Shown piece by piece: positions 44,376-55,595 of a stretch of 64,000 nucleotides of DNA. This stretch comes from an uncultured Maribacter sp. GTDB lineage: Bacteria; Bacteroidota; Bacteroidia; Flavobacteriales; Flavobacteriaceae. Every line of letters begins with the position of its first letter. Position 1 is the first letter of the stretch. Both the position numbers and the translations under genes were made by a program. The stretch spans positions 248,001-312,000 of the forward strand of contig CANLTE010000004.1 in the NCBI GenBank assembly GCA_947493885.1, written 5' to 3'. The notes under the pieces are model-generated. The model did no database searches, had not been told where the DNA came from, and worked only from the letters and a program-made list of their open reading frames with translations.

Positions 44376-45998
44376 TTATAAAGAAGCAATAAAGTTTTCT
44401 AAATTTGTACTTCTTGGAAGGTTCATTTTTTTACGTAACCTATGCCTTGTAGTATGCACAGATTCTACAGAAATACCTAATAAACGAGACATATCTTTAC
44501 TAGAAAAATTAAGCTTAATTAAAGCACATATTTTTTGATCCCCTTGGCTTAAATTAGGAAACTCTTTAGTAAGTTTTTTATAAAATCTTTTGTTTACCGC
44601 AGTGAATCGCAGCTTAAATTCTTCCCAACTTTGATCATTATTTAAAGATATTGATTTAATAACCTTATTTATTTCTTCATTATTCGGTGAGCTTTTTTCT
44701 TTAAGGTTATTTTTCAACGATCTTAAGAACTCGTCTTTCTCGATTAACTGTAAAGCTGAAGCCGCGAGCTCCTTATTTTTAAGTTCTAATAGCTCTTTTG
44801 CTTTATTAATTTCAAGTTCTTTATTTTTTCTTATAAGTTGTTTTTCCGTTTCATGCTTGGCTCTTAAATGCCTAACATATATAAATCCAATGATGGCTAA
44901 AAACACCAATGAGCCCAATAAAATAATGCGCTGCAATAATGAAATTTTATCTTCTTGAATTAATTGAGCAACTTTTTGTTTCTGTATTACTTTTTCTTGT
45001 CGTTCCTTTTCTATTCTATACTCATCTTTAATTTCAAGAAAGGCCTTGTTCTTTTCACTTCTACTATCAAAAAAAATTTCATCTAACTCCTTTGCCTTTT
45101 TTAAATTTTCAAAAGATTTTTTATAATCCCCGTTTTTTAAATGTGTATTGGATAACCTCTCATAAATAAGAGGCGTAAAATCTATATGACTATTGTATTT
45201 ATTTGAAATTGCTAAAGCTTTTTCGTACATTTTTTCACCTTCTACATGATTCTTTAAATCAACATATAGATCTCCCCAATAGGTATACAATAAAACTAAA
45301 TAGGCAGGCGCATATCTTAAAAACCAAGATTCAGTTTCTTTAAACGTCACTAAAGCCTCTTCATGCTTATCTTCTTTAAACAAAATAAATGCCTTCTCAA
45401 AATTTAAATAAGGCAAGCTTACTTTGTCAGGAAAACGCTTATTTAACAGAAAACAACTGTCTAAATATTTTCTTCCCATTACGGTATCATCAATTTCTCT
45501 GTAGGTAGAACAAATGAAAAAATAATTTTCTACCAAATCTCCTTCATTTAATTCTCCCTTTTCTACTAACTCTTTTTTTATTTCTAGCGCTTTATTTAAA
45601 TAATAAAAAGCTTTTTCTTTTCTTTTAAAAAAACTGTGTAATCTTCCGAGCCTATTGTATATTGATGCTGTAAGCCCATCATCATGCAATCCATCAGATA
45701 AAAAAAGTGCTTGCCACAAAAACTCATAGCAAGTAGCATAATTTCCCTTTTGTCCAAGAATATCTGGCATTTCAAGCAATGCATTTACCGCATTAAGGGT
45801 ATCTCCTATTTTTAAATATTCGTGGTGTACTTTTTCTAACAAAACCAAAGAACTATCCGGGTTTTGATGTCTAATATTCCGAGCTTGTAGAAACATATTA
45901 TCTACCGAATTATCTTGAGCACTAGTAAAGATACCACCGTAAAAAAATAACAAGCAGGTAAAAATCTTAACAAAAAAATACTGTTTTCTTGACCACAT
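44376..45998 (-). CDS. TPR-containing membrane regulator with LuxR-type HTH
   Basis: A 540-residue one-protein sensor-regulator. A signal peptide (to about FTSAQ) exports the N-terminal half, about eight TPR-like helical pairs (35-330); a transmembrane helix ILLGSLVFLAIIGFIYV spans about 356-373; a charged coiled coil follows (375-440), then a cytoplasmic LuxR-type helix-turn-helix (about 480-540, LSQGDQKICALIKLNFSSKDMSRLLG and VHTTRHRLRKKM). This layout is common in Bacteroidota and often near PULs. Convergent with the second SusCD operon, it may sense its glycan or cell-envelope state; the ligand is unknown. No kinase domain is present, so it differs from the hybrid two-component sensors usual for PULs. 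Confidence 0.85.
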   Translation of the reverse strand: MWSRKQYFFVKIFTCLLFFYGGIFTSAQDNSVDNMFLQARNIRHQNPDSSLVLLEKVHHEYLKIGDTLNAVNALLEMPDILGQKGNYATCYEFLWQALFLSDGLHDDGLTASIYNRLGRLHSFFKRKEKAFYYLNKALEIKKELVEKGELNEGDLVENYFFICSTYREIDDTVMGRKYLDSCFLLNKRFPDKVSLPYLNFEKAFILFKEDKHEEALVTFKETESWFLRYAPAYLVLLYTYWGDLYVDLKNHVEGEKMYEKALAISNKYNSHIDFTPLIYERLSNTHLKNGDYKKSFENLKKAKELDEIFFDSRSEKNKAFLEIKDEYRIEKERQEKVIQKQKVAQLIQEDKISLLQRIILLGSLVFLAIIGFIYVRHLRAKHETEKQLIRKNKELEINKAKELLELKNKELAASALQLIEKDEFLRSLKNNLKEKSSPNNEEINKVIKSISLNNDQSWEEFKLRFTAVNKRFYKKLTKEFPNLSQGDQKICALIKLNFSSKDMSRLLGISVESVHTTRHRLRKKMNLPRSTNLENFIASL

Positions 45999-46820
45999 AA
46001 TTCCTTTTTTATTAGCATAATCTAAATGTTAAATGTCTTCGTAAGATGAAATAATTTAACATTTAGTTTAACAAATATACTTTCAAAAAGTGCTTAAACG
46101 TAAATTTATCTATAAATAATATCCAATTGGATTACTCGTTCTTTCTCATAAAAAAATAAAAAACCTCAAAAAAAAGCCCATTATATACTACTCTTATAAC
46201 CAAAAACACTTCTTTTTTTTACCATATCTACCCTATTTTTCTCTTCTTTACATGTAAATAGAATCGGTTCTTACGAGATAACCATTACTTTCTACAATAC
46301 AGATAATGGAAAAACCTTCATTGAAACCCGTAAGTTCCTATGAAGGTTTTCACCTAACTCCCTTTATTTATAAATTATCACTAGATAATTTTACAAAATT
46401 TGACTAGTCTTATACAATTAAGTGGCTAGAATAACTACTAGCGTGTGTTAAAACTGAAACTTTCCGCATTAATGATTTATCTAATTTTTAATGTTTTTCT
46501 TAAATTGTATTTATATTTCCTTTTTTAGTTAAACTTGTTTAAAATGAGGGAAATCGTTGTACAAAAATTGACATATAGGTTTTGTTAAAAACCTACGAAC
46601 CAGAAAAACTCTACAAATTTCGGACGGTCAACAATGAAAGTAGGTTAATTTTTGCGGATGCCTTCCCTAATTTTAATTTTACTGTTTCATATATGATTTT
46701 TGAAGCAATGCTCTTTCATAAGCTTTTATTCCCTATGATTACAAATAGTTTTGAGGGAAAATAAACACGATTTTCAAACTATTTTCAATATTAATCAACG
46801 TCTTAACTTTTACTAGTGTA
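45999..46820. other. 822-bp gap with no convincing gene
   Basis: Very AT-rich. One hairpin (arms AAAACCTTCA 46311-46320 and TGAAGGTTTT 46341-46350) may be a terminator or an old repeat. A 60-codon frame at 46582-46764 starts at TTG and resembles nothing known to me. No transposase or repeat ends were seen; this may be degraded DNA at the edge of the PUL. Confidence 0.4.
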
Positions 46821-47543
46821 TTACTTTTCTTTAATTGTTTTTAAAACTTCTTTTGTTGTAAATACATGACTGGCAATCATTTGAAAATTAACCAGGGAAG
46901 CTTCATATGCATTTAGACCTGGTAATATAGCTCCTGCAGTAGCATCCTTGACAACAGCAACTTTAAATCCAGATTCTATTAAATCTCTCATATGAGATTC
47001 GGTGCAAAGATTGGATGACATTCCTGCTAAAATAATATTGTCAAAGCCATGTTTACGCAATTGCAAAGCCAAGTCATTTGATTCTGGCCCGTACACTTTA
47101 TGTGGACTAGTTACAATTACATTTTCGTCGTTAATGTATTTCTTGTATAAATCCAACCAGTCAGCACCAGAACCTTCAAAACCTTCTAGTGACAAAGGGC
47201 CAGTTCTATCAAACATTTTAATACTATGCATTAAAACCTCCAAAGAACCTTCTATTTTCCAATTATGATCATGCTTATAGTAATAGTGAGGAGAAACAAA
47301 AACTGTAATTCCTTTTCTCTTAGCTATCTTAAACAGCTCTTCAATATTTTTAACTGTATTATTGGCTGTTACACTTTCCCCAACAACTCCCCATGTAACT
47401 CCATCTGGGCTTAAAAAATCATTTTGAGGGTCTGTTATTACAATTGCTGTCCTTGAATTTACATTAAATCCTGGGTCGGGCAATTGGGCAAATAACCCTG
47501 TTACACTTAAAATTGTTATTACATTTAATACTAAATTTTTCAT
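46821..47543 (-). CDS. Isochorismatase-family cysteine hydrolase, exported
   Basis: A 240-residue protein from the start chosen at 47543, which gives a signal peptide (MKNLVLNVITILSVTGLFAQ); an earlier Met adds 12 unlikely residues. The catalytic triad of the family is visible: Asp in AIVITDPQNDFL, Lys in TSPHKVYGPESND, and Cys in LAGMSSNLCTESHMRDL, with the non-proline cis turn before it. Family members hydrolyse amides, vinyl ethers or nicotinamide. A periplasmic location is unusual, and no neighbour explains the substrate, so it is left as an unassigned hydrolase. Confidence 0.85.
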   Translation of the reverse strand: MKNLVLNVITILSVTGLFAQLPDPGFNVNSRTAIVITDPQNDFLSPDGVTWGVVGESVTANNTVKNIEELFKIAKRKGITVFVSPHYYYKHDHNWKIEGSLEVLMHSIKMFDRTGPLSLEGFEGSGADWLDLYKKYINDENVIVTSPHKVYGPESNDLALQLRKHGFDNIILAGMSSNLCTESHMRDLIESGFKVAVVKDATAGAILPGLNAYEASLVNFQMIASHVFTTKEVLKTIKEK

Positions 47544-47929
47544 TTTATTGATATTTATGAGGTTATACTTATTTTTCATACTAATTATAGTTTTTACCAG
47601 CGAAAAGTTTATTTCAATTTTGTTAAGTTATGCAGCTAATTCATAAATGTTTTCCTTCTAATTAACACTATCTCATCAGTCAAACTCCTTTGAATTAAGA
47701 AACAGAAAAAAACTCTTTAAGTATATCAGAATTTATATTTCCTTTTCTTTTAGCAGTTTTTAGACTTCCCTGATAAACTATTTTTCAACACAAAAATTAC
47801 TACCAATAGTGTTTAGAAGCTTAATAGTGATTATATTTTGTTTTTAATTATAATATGTTAATGGGTATTTTATAATTAGGACTGGTGAAAAGTCACCACC
47901 AGCCCTAACCAAACTAACCAACCAAAAAC
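47544..47929. other. Gap upstream of the isochorismatase-like gene
   Basis: About 390 bp. Its left end (47879-47906) holds a GGTGA-AAAG-TCACC hairpin with flanking partial repeats, just beyond the YceI stop, probably its terminator, although the T run is weak. The rest shows no credible frame. Confidence 0.4.
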
Positions 47930-48454
47930 CTATTCTTTTATAAACTGTAGGTCAATTATTAATTTAACCGTATCACCTACAATAATTCCTCCTGCCTCAG
48001 TTACAGCACTCCAAGTCAGGTCAAAATCTTTTCTGTTTATGTTTCCAGTAATTTCAAACCCAGCTTTCGTCTGCCCAAATGGGTCTATAACAATACCATT
48101 AAAATCTACACTTAAGGAGATTTCTTTTGTTATATCCTTAATTGTTAAATCCCCAATTAATATTTTGCCATCAAAATCTTTTGAAACATATTTTATTTCG
48201 GGATATACCCTGACATCAAAGAAATCATCTGACTTTAGGTGTTCATCTCTGTCTTTATTCTTGCTATTTATAGATTCAACCTGTGCAATGAATACAAATT
48301 TTGCATCATCAAAACTATTATTTTGGGTCTCAGCCAAAGCATTAAAATTCTCAAAATGTCCTGTAACCATAGAAATCATCATATGCCTTACCCTAAAGCT
48401 TATTTCAGAGTGCGCGGCATCGATATTCCACTTTGTTTTTGTTGCTATTTCCAT
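47930..48454 (-). CDS. YceI-family lipid-binding-type protein, cytoplasmic
   Basis: A 174-residue YceI domain covering the whole protein (KWNIDAAHSEISFRVRHMM... to KLIIDLQFIKE), a lipocalin-like barrel that binds isoprenoid quinones or similar amphipathic molecules. No signal peptide, unlike the periplasmic E. coli YceI. Marks are HSEISFRVRHM, the SDDFFDVRVYPEI stretch and GDLTIKDITKEISL. It stands alone, upstream of and divergent from the sigma-54 activator gene with a 753-bp gap; in that layout it may be the activator's target. Confidence 0.9.
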   Translation of the reverse strand: MEIATKTKWNIDAAHSEISFRVRHMMISMVTGHFENFNALAETQNNSFDDAKFVFIAQVESINSKNKDRDEHLKSDDFFDVRVYPEIKYVSKDFDGKILIGDLTIKDITKEISLSVDFNGIVIDPFGQTKAGFEITGNINRKDFDLTWSAVTEAGGIIVGDTVKLIIDLQFIKE

Positions 48455-49207
48455 ATGTACTGATTTTAAAATTTACATTTTGATTTATCTGTTTTGATAT
48501 CAACTCTAATGTTTCATAAGCAACCAATATTAGATTTCCCAAAGTTATTTAAGGTTTAATTCAAATATCATTCATACACATATAACACTTTTTATATCAA
48601 ACGATATAACCATGCTTTTCTTGAAGCATTCTTCTGCCGTTTTAACCATATAAATGAATTCAAAAACTACATTGGGTTAACCAAAGGGAATTCTACAAGG
48701 CCTATTTTTCTATACCTGCAAACGTTTTTTCACTAGAATCTGAATAACTAATTACTCCATAAAAAAAGTTAGGTCCTAAGTCTTGAAATCAAAACCAATT
48801 TCTGATAACCAAAACGTATAGTTCTCGCTAATCACCTTTAAATAAAATTCCCAACCTAGAGTTTCGATAGTACAAATCCAATTTATCAAAGTCTATATTG
48901 CTACTCCTTCTTTTTTATTCATTCGAATATTTATAGTTTAAAAAAAATCGAATCATTTATGTGTGGTTGTAAATTTCAAGAGTGATGCCAAAATCAAAAC
49001 AAAATAAGATTTGATAAGAATAGAAATAATTTATTATATTGATTATCAAATCGTTATAATCCTAAAAAAAATAAATAGGTCGATTTTTTCTATTGGGAAA
49101 AGTAATTTTCAACCTATGATATATCGTAGGTCAATATGCACTTATATGATATTTCGTATTTTAATATTGAAATCTAAGATGTAAGTTGAAGTAATACCAA
49201 GTTATAC
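48455..49207. promoter_or_regulatory. 753-bp divergent gap between yceI and the sigma-54 activator
   Basis: No credible reading frame. It holds a 10-bp inverted repeat GATTTGATAA/TTATCAAATC (49008-49017 and 49043-49052) and, nearest the activator gene, a pair of near-identical 14-mers described separately. I looked for a -24/-12 (GG-N10-GC) promoter facing yceI and saw no convincing one. Confidence 0.45.
49112..49158. promoter_or_regulatory. Paired 14-bp sites 30 bp apart upstream of the sigma-54 activator
   Basis: TATGATATATCGTA (49115-49128) and TATGATATTTCGTA (49145-49158) differ at one base and start exactly 30 bp apart, about three helical turns. The first is the middle of a 20-bp near-palindrome (49112-49131, one mismatch). 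They end 49 bases before the start codon and could bind a dimeric regulator, possibly the activator itself. Confidence 0.5.
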
Positions 49208-52200
49208 ATGGAGGAAAACGAGCATATAAAACCTGGCATTCAAAAGGATATTTTTTCTGGTGTCAACGAAGCAATGGCCACAATAAGTGATAGGGAATAT
49301 CTTTTTCACTTCATGATGAATAAAATTCGTCCTGTAATAAAGTTTCAGGAAGCTGTTATTGTAGAAGTAAGCGCCAATCAAATGCACCATAAAACTTTCT
49401 TGACCATTTCCCCAGATTCGACAAAAGCACACCCAAATTATGATAAGATTGTTGGGAATTGGTTACCTGTAAATGGGGAGGTTGTATTTTGGACATTAAG
49501 CCAAAAAGAAGATTTGTTTTTTAGTCATACAAATGAGTTGTTACAATTATATCCAGATAGTATCATAGTTAACCTGATGAAAGATGCTTCCCTTAACCAT
49601 TCATTGATACTAAAACTACATTGGAGTGGTGTACTTAGAGGGTTTGTAGTATTTCATTTTACCAAAAAACCTAAAATTGATATTAAAAAAACAAAATACT
49701 ACAAAAGTATAGCCAATCAAATTTCTATGGCTTTATTAAATATTATAGCTAATGAAGATATTTTAGAAAGGCAAAAAGAAAAAGAACTCCTTTTAAAAAT
49801 TAGTGAAGCTATTATAGCTATCCGAGATAGGGATGTACTTTTTAGTACCTTAATGACACATATTAAACCTATCATAAATTTTGATGATGCCGCTGTAGTA
49901 GAGCTAAACAATAACAAAACACACTATCATCTATTTTTGACAATGTCTCCTGCAACTACCATGGAACATCCAACTTATAAAGAAATTATTAGACGTTGGC
50001 TACCTATGGAGCAAGGAATGGTTTCTTGGTTGTTGGAGCAAGAGGGTGATGTTGTGGTTAGTAATATCGATAACCTGTTAAAACTTTACCCAAATAACAA
50101 CATAATTAACTCAATGAAAGAACTTTCATTGGAACATTCTCTATCATTTAAACTACGTTCAAGTGGGCTGTTAAAAGCGTTACTAATCTTTAGTTTTAGA
50201 GATAAACAAAAATTAAATTTAAACAGAACCAATCTTTATAAAAGCATTGCTAATCATATATCAATGGCTTTGGTTAATATTATTGCCAACGAAGATATTT
50301 ATAGAAGAGAGAAGGAAAAAGAACTTCTATTAAACATAAGTGAACAGCTTTCTAAAGTTAGAAATTGGGATGATTTATTTAATGATGTTTTCTCAATACT
50401 TCAAAGCGTTTTTAACTTTAAAGAAGCAACAATAACTCATCTGAATTCATCAGGATCATGTACATGCAAGGTTTTTAAAAGTATTGATGGCCTTGGGCGT
50501 ACAAGTAAAATAGCTAATCTAGAATTTGAAAAACCATTTTACTTTATTCAGATTTGCTCTTACAAAAAACCTAAGCTTCTCACAATTCAGGATTATGAAG
50601 AACTATCACCTGGCATTGAAAGAGTAAAGAGCTTAAAAAATTCGGGAATACAGGCCTCTTGGGTTCAATCGCTACAATACGGAAATTCGAATAAAACCAC
50701 TCTAGAGTTTCATTATATTTCAAAAGAAAAAGCCAACACTTTAAACGTTTCGCTATTTAAAAATGTTGTCAATCAACTGTCAGTAACAGTTGCTAATATT
50801 TTAACAAACGAAAATATTTTAGAAAGTGAGAAAATTAAAAATTTGAGAGCAAAATTGGCATTGGCATTAACCTCAAAACCAAACTGGCCTTCACGATTTA
50901 TGGATATACTCCATTCCTTAAAAGAGGTCATTCCATTTGATTATATAAGTTTTCTTATAGACATTGATGATAATTATGCAAAAGGCTATGGTTTTGAAAA
51001 AATAGGTTTTGATGAATATCGATTGATAAGTACCAAACAGTTTTACAAGCAGTCTGGTAAAACTGAAGAAGAATACAGAAAGAAACGTTTCAAAATCCCA
51101 TATAAGAGAAGCAAAATCTATAATGCTAAAGACTTTGAAAATAATATAAAAAAAGATGAAGTAAAGAATGCCATAAGTAGATTATATAAAGTGAAATCGA
51201 ATCTCAATATACCCTTAAAATTAACTATTGATGGGTATTTTCAACTTTCTTTTTACAGTAAAGACATTAATGGCTATACTATAAAACATCTAAACATTAT
51301 GAATCAACTCGTTGATTCAATAATTCACCCACTAGAAAAGGTTCTTGCATATAATCAAATTTCACAGCTTAACAGCCTGTTAGAACAGGAAAAAGATTAC
51401 TTAATAGAAGAGATAAAGGACAATCACAATTTTGAGGAAATTATTGGTAACAGTAAAGAAATTAAACAAGTTTTTTTTAAAATAAGTCAAGTAGCCAATG
51501 CTGACACGACGGTTTTAGTCACTGGTGAAACGGGTACAGGTAAAGAACTTATAGCTAGGGCTATACATAATGTTTCCTCTCGCTCTGATAAGACACTAAT
51601 AAAACTAAATTGTGCTGTTTTGCCTCCTCAATTATTGGAATCAGAGTTATTTGGGCATGAAAAGGGTGCTTTTACCGGGGCTGAAAAAAGACGTATAGGT
51701 AAATTTGAATTAGCCCATAAAAGCACTATTTTTTTAGACGAAATTGGTGAATTGCCTATAGCATTGCAGGCAAAATTACTTCGGATTATACAAGAAAAAG
51801 AATTTGAAAGATTAGGAGGGAATGAAGTCATAAAAACAAATGTAAGGGTAATAGCTGCAACCAATAGAAAACTAAAGGATGAAATATTCAAAGGTAATTT
51901 TAGGTCTGACCTTTTCTTTAGACTGAATGTTTTCCCTATTAAGTTGCCACCTTTACGTGAGCGCCCTGAAGATATCCCCTTACTCTCAGCTTACTTTTTA
52001 GAAAAAAAATCAAAACAGATGGGCAAAAGAATATCAAGTATTTCAAGTAGTTCCCTGAAAAAACTAATGGGATACAATTGGCCAGGAAACATTAGAGAGT
52101 TAGAGCATGTAATAGAACGAGCTATATTACTCAATAAGGGCTCCATATTATCAATAAACCTGGAAAAGCAAACCATAGAAAATAATGTAAATACTTCCAA

Positions 52201-52387
52201 TAATCCCTTCAGAGTTAAAACACTTAAAAATGCGGAAAGAGAACTGATTTTAAATACTCTTAAATTTTGTGGAGGAAAAATTAGAGGTGCTGGTGGAGCT
52301 GCAGAGTTATTAGACATTAATCCAACTACCTTAGATTCTCGAATAAAAAAGCTCGGAATTACCAAAACTCATATATTTAAGGAATAA
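49208..52387 (+). CDS. Sigma-54-dependent transcriptional activator with repeated GAF-like sensor domains
   Basis: A 1059-residue FhlA/NtrC-type activator. The N-terminal 745 residues form about four GAF-like units of about 180 residues; units 1 and 2 are clear duplicates ([11 protein letters not shown].../[11 protein letters not shown]..., each ending [13 protein letters not shown]). The AAA+ domain (about 760-990) is intact: Walker A GETGTGKE near 772, the sigma-54 contact loop GAFTGA near 819, Walker B IFLDEIGE, and [22 protein letters not shown] Fis-type helix-turn-helix ends the protein. There is no receiver domain, so it should respond to a small molecule rather than a kinase. The likeliest targets are itself and yceI. 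Confidence 0.92.
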   Translation: MEENEHIKPGIQKDIFSGVNEAMATISDREYLFHFMMNKIRPVIKFQEAVIVEVSANQMHHKTFLTISPDSTKAHPNYDKIVGNWLPVNGEVVFWTLSQKEDLFFSHTNELLQLYPDSIIVNLMKDASLNHSLILKLHWSGVLRGFVVFHFTKKPKIDIKKTKYYKSIANQISMALLNIIANEDILERQKEKELLLKISEAIIAIRDRDVLFSTLMTHIKPIINFDDAAVVELNNNKTHYHLFLTMSPATTMEHPTYKEIIRRWLPMEQGMVSWLLEQEGDVVVSNIDNLLKLYPNNNIINSMKELSLEHSLSFKLRSSGLLKALLIFSFRDKQKLNLNRTNLYKSIANHISMALVNIIANEDIYRREKEKELLLNISEQLSKVRNWDDLFNDVFSILQSVFNFKEATITHLNSSGSCTCKVFKSIDGLGRTSKIANLEFEKPFYFIQICSYKKPKLLTIQDYEELSPGIERVKSLKNSGIQASWVQSLQYGNSNKTTLEFHYISKEKANTLNVSLFKNVVNQLSVTVANILTNENILESEKIKNLRAKLALALTSKPNWPSRFMDILHSLKEVIPFDYISFLIDIDDNYAKGYGFEKIGFDEYRLISTKQFYKQSGKTEEEYRKKRFKIPYKRSKIYNAKDFENNIKKDEVKNAISRLYKVKSNLNIPLKLTIDGYFQLSFYSKDINGYTIKHLNIMNQLVDSIIHPLEKVLAYNQISQLNSLLEQEKDYLIEEIKDNHNFEEIIGNSKEIKQVFFKISQVANADTTVLVTGETGTGKELIARAIHNVSSRSDKTLIKLNCAVLPPQLLESELFGHEKGAFTGAEKRRIGKFELAHKSTIFLDEIGELPIALQAKLLRIIQEKEFERLGGNEVIKTNVRVIAATNRKLKDEIFKGNFRSDLFFRLNVFPIKLPPLRERPEDIPLLSAYFLEKKSKQMGKRISSISSSSLKKLMGYNWPGNIRELEHVIERAILLNKGSILSINLEKQTIENNVNTSNNPFRVKTLKNAERELILNTLKFCGGKIRGAGGAAELLDINPTTLDSRIKKLGITKTHIFKE

Positions 52388-52570
52388 TTCATATTACTTT
52401 TTAGTTTTAAAGACTTTTCCTTACTAGATATCGCTACTTACAACTATTTCGTCATTCTTCACAACCGAAGTCCCCTAAGATTCACCGATGCTTTTCTTAG
52501 TATAATTTTTATTGAAAGACTCTTTTAATTTTAACTTTTGTCATTTTTAGTTATTTATAATAACTCTCCG

Positions 52571-55423
52571 TTAAATTGGTCTTACTCTAATATTTTTCCA
52601 TCCCATCTTATACTGTTTTTCTCCTTTCATTCCATGTACTTGTAAGCCAATAAATCCTTTTGGGTGGGTCCTATACACTTCTTCATTAACAACATCATCT
52701 ATTTTGTGCCCATTCAAAAATGTTTGAATTCGCGGGCCTTTTGCTACGATTCTAATTTTATTCCATCCTTCAGAAATATAATAATCATGACCATTTTTAA
52801 CTTTTTCCTCTGAAGACAGAAAACCTATCCCCATTGCTTCTCCATAAATTAAACCTGTTGTAACGGTGCTCTCTTCCATTTTTTGTCTAATTTCTAATTG
52901 TGGACCCCATACACGCCCAGCTCTATAAAGACTATGGTCTTTTATAGTTACTGGTCTTGCTGATGAACGAAATTGTACACCTTGATTAGTTGTATTGTCT
53001 ACCATAACATCGCATTCAAATTCAAAATCATCAAATTCTTGTAAGGAACACAAAAAAGAGTTTTCGCTATTGGGAGTGGTTCTGCCTATAATTGCTCCTT
53101 TTTCTACTTTGTATGTATGAGAACCATTCATATGTGTCCATCCAGCTAATGTTTCTCCATCAAAAAGTGATATCCAACCTTCATCATCTTTTTCTCCTTC
53201 TACCTCCACTTTTGAGGCTTTTAAATAATCATCTGGAAGTGCAAATGCCATTACATAATCACCTGACGGTGTGCCATTTTTACCACCACCGCCTGCAACA
53301 ATAACAACATATTGTTTACCATCCTTCATATAAATTGTGGGTGTTGCATAGCCTCCAACAGGAAGTTTGTATTCCCATAGCAATTTCCCTCTACTTTTTT
53401 CAAAAGCTCTAATTTTCTCATCTGCTGTGGCAGCTATAAACACCAATCCTCCAGAAGTTGCTACTGCCCCTCCATAATTCATTGTGCCTGTATTTCTAAT
53501 ACCTTGTTTTACCAACTCCGGATATTCTCCTAATGGTTTTCTCCAAATATAATTTCCTGTTCCTAAATCTATACCATTTAAAGTTCCCCATGGTGGCGCA
53601 ACCGCAGGATAACCTTGGTTATCAAGAAAATTAGCATAACCATCATGAATATATCTCACTTTTCCTTTTTTACTAATAGTATCGTCCTCTACCACTTCAT
53701 TACTCAACAAATATGTTGATAATGCATTTAACTCTTCTTTTTTTAACTGAGGAAAAGCAGGCATAATATTGCGTCCATTTTGTATTATTTGGGTAATCTC
53801 TGGTTTAGATTTTGTTATATTTTCTAGACCAGGATACACAGGTAAATTCCCTTTGCGCTCCACTCCATGACAGGAAGCACAATTTTGAACATAAATCTGT
53901 TTTCCCAATTGTAAATTGGTTGCTTTTTTTCCTTTTTGTAAATCTCTCATTTTCTTTAGCTTCAATATAGAAGCCCCATGATTAGAATTTACGTATAAGA
54001 TGTTGCTGTGGGGGTCAAATGAAGCTCCCTGCCACTCAACGCCACCCAATGTTCCTGGAGCGGCTATTGTACCCACCTCGGATGGTGGTTCATATAAAAC
54101 TCCAGGTCTAAGTTTTGAAAATTTTTCAAGCGCAGCTGCTCTTGCTTCAGGTGATATGTTCGTTAAATCAGCTTCTGTTATACCCAAAGGACCCAATGGT
54201 AGAGGCTTTGTTGGTATTGGCTGCGTAGGTGAAGCCTCTTCCCCTTCAACTGTAGAAATAGGCACTTTCATTTCTTCCACAGGAAATATTGGCTCTCCCG
54301 TTTCTCTATCCAACACAAACGTAAGTCCCATTTTTGTAAGTTGCACCACAGCGTCTCTTTGTTTGTTTCCATCTTTTATGGTTACTAAAACCGGAGCTGA
54401 TGGATTATCATAATCCCATAAATCGTGATGCACAGTTTGGTAATGCCATATACGCTCACCAGTTTCTGCATTTAAAGCCAATACACAATTACCAAACAAA
54501 TTTGCTCCTTTTCTATTTCCGCCGTAAAAATCAAACGAAGGAGACCCAGTTGCACAGAATACCCAACCTCTTTCTTCATCTACGGTAAATCCACCCCAAG
54601 CATTAGCGCCTCCATACGTTTCCCCTTCTACAAACTCCCACGTATCATAACCAAATTCTCCCTTTTTTGGTATGGTATGAAAAATCCATTTAAACTCACC
54701 TGTTACAGCATCATAAGCTCTTATGTGACCAGGTGTAGACTTATACCCTTCTGGTACTCTAGACGAAACCATTAAATAATTTTTGTAAACTATTCCAGGT
54801 GTGGTAACTTCTATAGAGGCTTCTTCCAATGTAATATCTAAATGTTCCCTTAAGTCTATAAACCCTTTACCATTACCAAAATTTTTAATAAGACTTCCTG
54901 TTTTTGCATTTAAAGCATAAACTCTATTTTTCACATAGTGAAATATACGTGAATCATTACCATCAGTAGATTCCCAATAGGTAACTCCTCTACTTCTTCC
55001 TCTAAAAACGTTTCCATTTTCATTATATTTTGAAGACTCAAAAACCCATGCCTCTTTACCAGTTGTTGCATCTAAAGCAATAGCCTTTAAAGTAGATGTT
55101 GAAAAGTAAAGCAAACCATTAACCATTATTGGATTGCATTGCATAGAAGAACGATCTCCTGCATCTCCCGTTCTATACTGCCATGCTAACCCTAATTTGT
55201 GAACGTTTGCAGCATGTATTTGAGCTAATTCTGAAAACTGATTTCCTTTTTTATCTCCTCTGTAGGACTTCCAGCCAACATAGTCTGTTTTACTTTTTAC
55301 CTGCTCTTTAGTTTTAACAATACTTTTACTGCTATTTTCACTTTTACTAGAACATCCTATAGCAACAAGAATAACAATTACTACAAAGTATTTCCGAAAA
55401 TTATTAAATATAAATTTTAACAT
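52571..55423 (-). CDS. PQQ-dependent dehydrogenase fused to cytochrome c and DUF1080
   Basis: A 950-residue lipoprotein (AIGCSSKS, Cys about 24). Residues about 50-490 and 590-735 form the quinoprotein propeller (GWKSYRGDKKGNQFSEL, LGLAWQYRTGD, YGGANAWGGFTVDEERG, and AVATSGGLVFIAATADEKIRAFE); a class I cytochrome c (CASCH, about 512-516) is inserted between the two propeller parts, and about 750-950 is a DUF1080 domain (GWISLFDGETLAGW). It would oxidise a sugar or alcohol in the periplasm and pass electrons through its own haem. The DUF1080 tail, a fold with 3-keto-glycoside hydrolases, suggests oxidation followed by cleavage. It is divergent from an AraC gene; the substrate is unknown. Confidence 0.88.
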   Translation of the reverse strand: MLKFIFNNFRKYFVVIVILVAIGCSSKSENSSKSIVKTKEQVKSKTDYVGWKSYRGDKKGNQFSELAQIHAANVHKLGLAWQYRTGDAGDRSSMQCNPIMVNGLLYFSTSTLKAIALDATTGKEAWVFESSKYNENGNVFRGRSRGVTYWESTDGNDSRIFHYVKNRVYALNAKTGSLIKNFGNGKGFIDLREHLDITLEEASIEVTTPGIVYKNYLMVSSRVPEGYKSTPGHIRAYDAVTGEFKWIFHTIPKKGEFGYDTWEFVEGETYGGANAWGGFTVDEERGWVFCATGSPSFDFYGGNRKGANLFGNCVLALNAETGERIWHYQTVHHDLWDYDNPSAPVLVTIKDGNKQRDAVVQLTKMGLTFVLDRETGEPIFPVEEMKVPISTVEGEEASPTQPIPTKPLPLGPLGITEADLTNISPEARAAALEKFSKLRPGVLYEPPSEVGTIAAPGTLGGVEWQGASFDPHSNILYVNSNHGASILKLKKMRDLQKGKKATNLQLGKQIYVQNCASCHGVERKGNLPVYPGLENITKSKPEITQIIQNGRNIMPAFPQLKKEELNALSTYLLSNEVVEDDTISKKGKVRYIHDGYANFLDNQGYPAVAPPWGTLNGIDLGTGNYIWRKPLGEYPELVKQGIRNTGTMNYGGAVATSGGLVFIAATADEKIRAFEKSRGKLLWEYKLPVGGYATPTIYMKDGKQYVVIVAGGGGKNGTPSGDYVMAFALPDDYLKASKVEVEGEKDDEGWISLFDGETLAGWTHMNGSHTYKVEKGAIIGRTTPNSENSFLCSLQEFDDFEFECDVMVDNTTNQGVQFRSSARPVTIKDHSLYRAGRVWGPQLEIRQKMEESTVTTGLIYGEAMGIGFLSSEEKVKNGHDYYISEGWNKIRIVAKGPRIQTFLNGHKIDDVVNEEVYRTHPKGFIGLQVHGMKGEKQYKMGWKNIRVRPI

Positions 55424-55595
55424 AAAAGCACAGTATGAAGTAAATTAATCAAGAGCTACAATTATACGAATTTAGCCTACTTAAAAAGGACTGTGTTTTA
55501 GCTAAAACAGACTTTATTATATCAATTAAATGACTGTTTATTCAATTTACCGATAAATTAGTGTTAATTTACCCGTAATTCAATCCATTTATAAA

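Noticed and set aside
46582-46764. 60-residue frame in an otherwise empty gap
   Set aside because: It starts at TTG, has no recognisable domain, signal or ribosome-binding context, and has no neighbour that would explain it. It may be a remnant, but I cannot support a gene.
48039-48497. 152-residue frame antisense to yceI
   Set aside because: It covers the well-supported YceI domain in the opposite direction and has no domain of its own.
54000-54413. 137-residue frame on the plus strand inside the PQQ fusion
   Set aside because: Antisense to a strongly supported gene; Ser/Pro-rich composition is typical of the opposite frame of a propeller domain.
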